NCBI RefSeq assembly: GCF_017982655.1
Contig: NZ_JABXYX010000016.1
Coordinates: 1 to 64,000 of the forward strand
DNA: 64,000 nt
From: Brasilonema sp. CT11
Lineage (GTDB): Bacteria; Cyanobacteriota; Cyanobacteriia; Cyanobacteriales; Nostocaceae
Direction: 5' to 3'
Part shown: positions 63,238 through 64,000 of the stretch, one piece after another
Layout: each line of letters begins with the position of its first letter
How positions within the stretch are numbered: position 1 is the first letter of the stretch
Notes under the pieces: model-generated
What the model was told of the DNA's origin: nothing
What the model saw: only the letters and a program-made list of their open reading frames with translations
The model's database searches: none
Position numbers and translations under genes: made by a program

Positions 63238-63786
63238 TTAGTTATGAGAAGCTACTCGATGATCCTCATCAAAGTATGAGTTCATCAGCTGTTCATCCAA
63301 AAACCACAAATGCTTGTCAATGACGCTAGAGATTTCGGCGTAGACGTACGCTGTCTCAGCATCCCCCAAAATAGCGGTGCGGTCAATATTCTCCCACAGC
63401 AAAGAGGCATAGATGGATAGACGCTCTGCTAGGGATGCTATGTGTTCTTGACTTTGTGTAAGATGAAAGGGGTATTCAGGTAAAACTGAATGTTTGACAG
63501 CAGATCGAGCTGTTCCTCTGGCTAAACCGCCAAGAACTGTTATTCTCTGGGCAAGCATATCAATATACAACTCTAGTTCAATTGCAATTTCGTGAAATAA
63601 TTCGTGTGAAGGATGAAAGTTCATGCTTTTCACATTCCAACGGGCTTGCCTGAACTGAGTCTTGAGATCAATAGTAGTTGCCAGGGTTTGGTTGAGGATG
63701 TCAATCAGTTGCGCTTGAACTTCTAAAGTTGTACTATGGCGAATAGCATCAGGGCGAGTACAGCGAAGCTTACAATTGTCGCTCAT
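63238..63786 (-). CDS. Dps/ferritin-like protein with unusual ferroxidase residues
   Basis: Dps-family protein of 182 residues, expected to form a 12-mer shell that stores iron and protects DNA. I start at ATG 63786, seven bases after AAAGGAG; the open frame extends to 63885. The ferroxidase region reads RQARWNVKSMNFHPSHELFH and YIDMLAQRITVLGG. Canonical Dps has His-Trp-Asn, LFDE and AERV there, so the first His is Arg, the Asp of LFDE is His (LFHE) and the Glu of AER is Gln, while the Asp of DML is kept. This recalls the His-type centres described for some cyanobacterial Dps proteins. Activity may be altered. Confidence 0.88.
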   Translation of the reverse strand: MSDNCKLRCTRPDAIRHSTTLEVQAQLIDILNQTLATTIDLKTQFRQARWNVKSMNFHPSHELFHEIAIELELYIDMLAQRITVLGGLARGTARSAVKHSVLPEYPFHLTQSQEHIASLAERLSIYASLLWENIDRTAILGDAETAYVYAEISSVIDKHLWFLDEQLMNSYFDEDHRVASHN

Positions 63787-64000
63787 ACGCTCTCCTTTAT
63801 TTCTCCAGATAAGAAAAGGACGTAGTGGTAAAACGTCCAGTAAGCAGTTTTTTGCAAACGTCTCTTTGGAGATGCACCGTAACACTCATCACTCTGATTC
63901 GATTTCTCCCAATCCCTGGAATTTGGCAGGACTGTCTCTGGGCACCACAACAAGAAATGCGAGGGATAAGGGAGGATTTTATCCCCAGCCTCCAACTTTT
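63787..64000. other. Upstream region of the Dps gene, to the window edge
   Basis: Carries the ribosome binding site AAAGGAG (63793-63799) and promoter region of dps. A minus-strand open frame from 63995 overlapping dps has no recognisable domain. Nothing more is visible before the window ends. Confidence 0.4.

Noticed and set aside
63783-63995. 70-codon minus-strand frame overlapping the start of dps
   Set aside because: No domain and it overlaps the ribosome binding site of dps in another frame; no independent support.
1-64000. Intact insertion sequences or prophage
   Set aside because: No transposase, integrase or structural phage gene was seen on either strand; only repeat elements and one Rpn remnant are present.

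Overview
The window is a chromosomal segment of a filamentous cyanobacterium, most likely a heterocyst-forming Nostocales relative. The sequence evidence is a tRNA-Leu(UAA) split by a group I intron, many HIP1 octamers (GCGATCGC), heptanucleotide short tandem repeats between genes, ndhL, a HetZ-related regulator, DUF4327/DUF751/DUF3007/DUF5331-type proteins known from cyanobacteria, a PEP-CTERM protein, and haemagglutinin-like TpsA exoproteins of the cyanobacterial type. No complete transposase, phage gene or CRISPR array is visible.

Layout. 0-3.4 kb: two GT4 glycosyltransferases and a 1-Cys peroxiredoxin. 4.0-10.8 kb: two tandem paralogous filamentous-haemagglutinin-like exoproteins, followed by an MntA-HepT toxin-antitoxin pair (10.9-11.5 kb). 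11.6-24.6 kb, mostly minus strand: ppsA, an acidic TerB-like protein (plus strand), a collapsed Rpn-nuclease remnant coupled to recG, tsf and rpsB split apart by repeat DNA, a GT2 glycosyltransferase and a PEP-CTERM protein. 24.9-31.4 kb, plus strand: CDF metal transporter, argG, PMT-type glycosyltransferase, [2Fe-2S] protein, DUF5331 protein. 31.5-37.7 kb, minus strand: ygfZ-like gene, then a two-gene conflict cassette (caspase + STAND-type NTPase + 37-residue repeats, preceded by an EACC1-like membrane protein), then a conserved hypothetical. 37.9-45.3 kb: Ser/Thr kinase with SH3-like domain, exported and coiled-coil proteins of unknown role, ndhL-DUF3007, the split tRNA-Leu, a flippase-like membrane protein. 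46-51 kb: two lipoprotein-like genes (the first with an apparent frameshift), larC, a YrdC/Sua5 protein, the HetZ-related gene. 51.4-52.7 kb: a convergent restriction nuclease/Dam methylase pair. 53-64 kb: DUF751-rbfA, a GH3 glycosidase, small conserved proteins, RidA, Nudix, malQ, a RodZ-like protein, an RsuA/RluB pseudouridine synthase, a DUF2993 protein and a Dps protein with an altered ferroxidase site.

How it fits together. Most genes are housekeeping or envelope genes in short units. The accessory layer has three probable conflict or defence modules (caspase/EACC1, MntA-HepT, restriction-modification) and many intergenic mosaic repeats. The repeats include GC-rich palindromic modules and, at two loci, repeat blocks bracketed by inverted GGGTGTA-type termini. 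The strongest candidate for a poorly described system is the caspase-STAND-EACC1 cassette at 32.5-36.7 kb, whose sensor-like repeats look recently amplified.

All calls come from reading the sequence. No database search was run, so family names reflect motif recognition.
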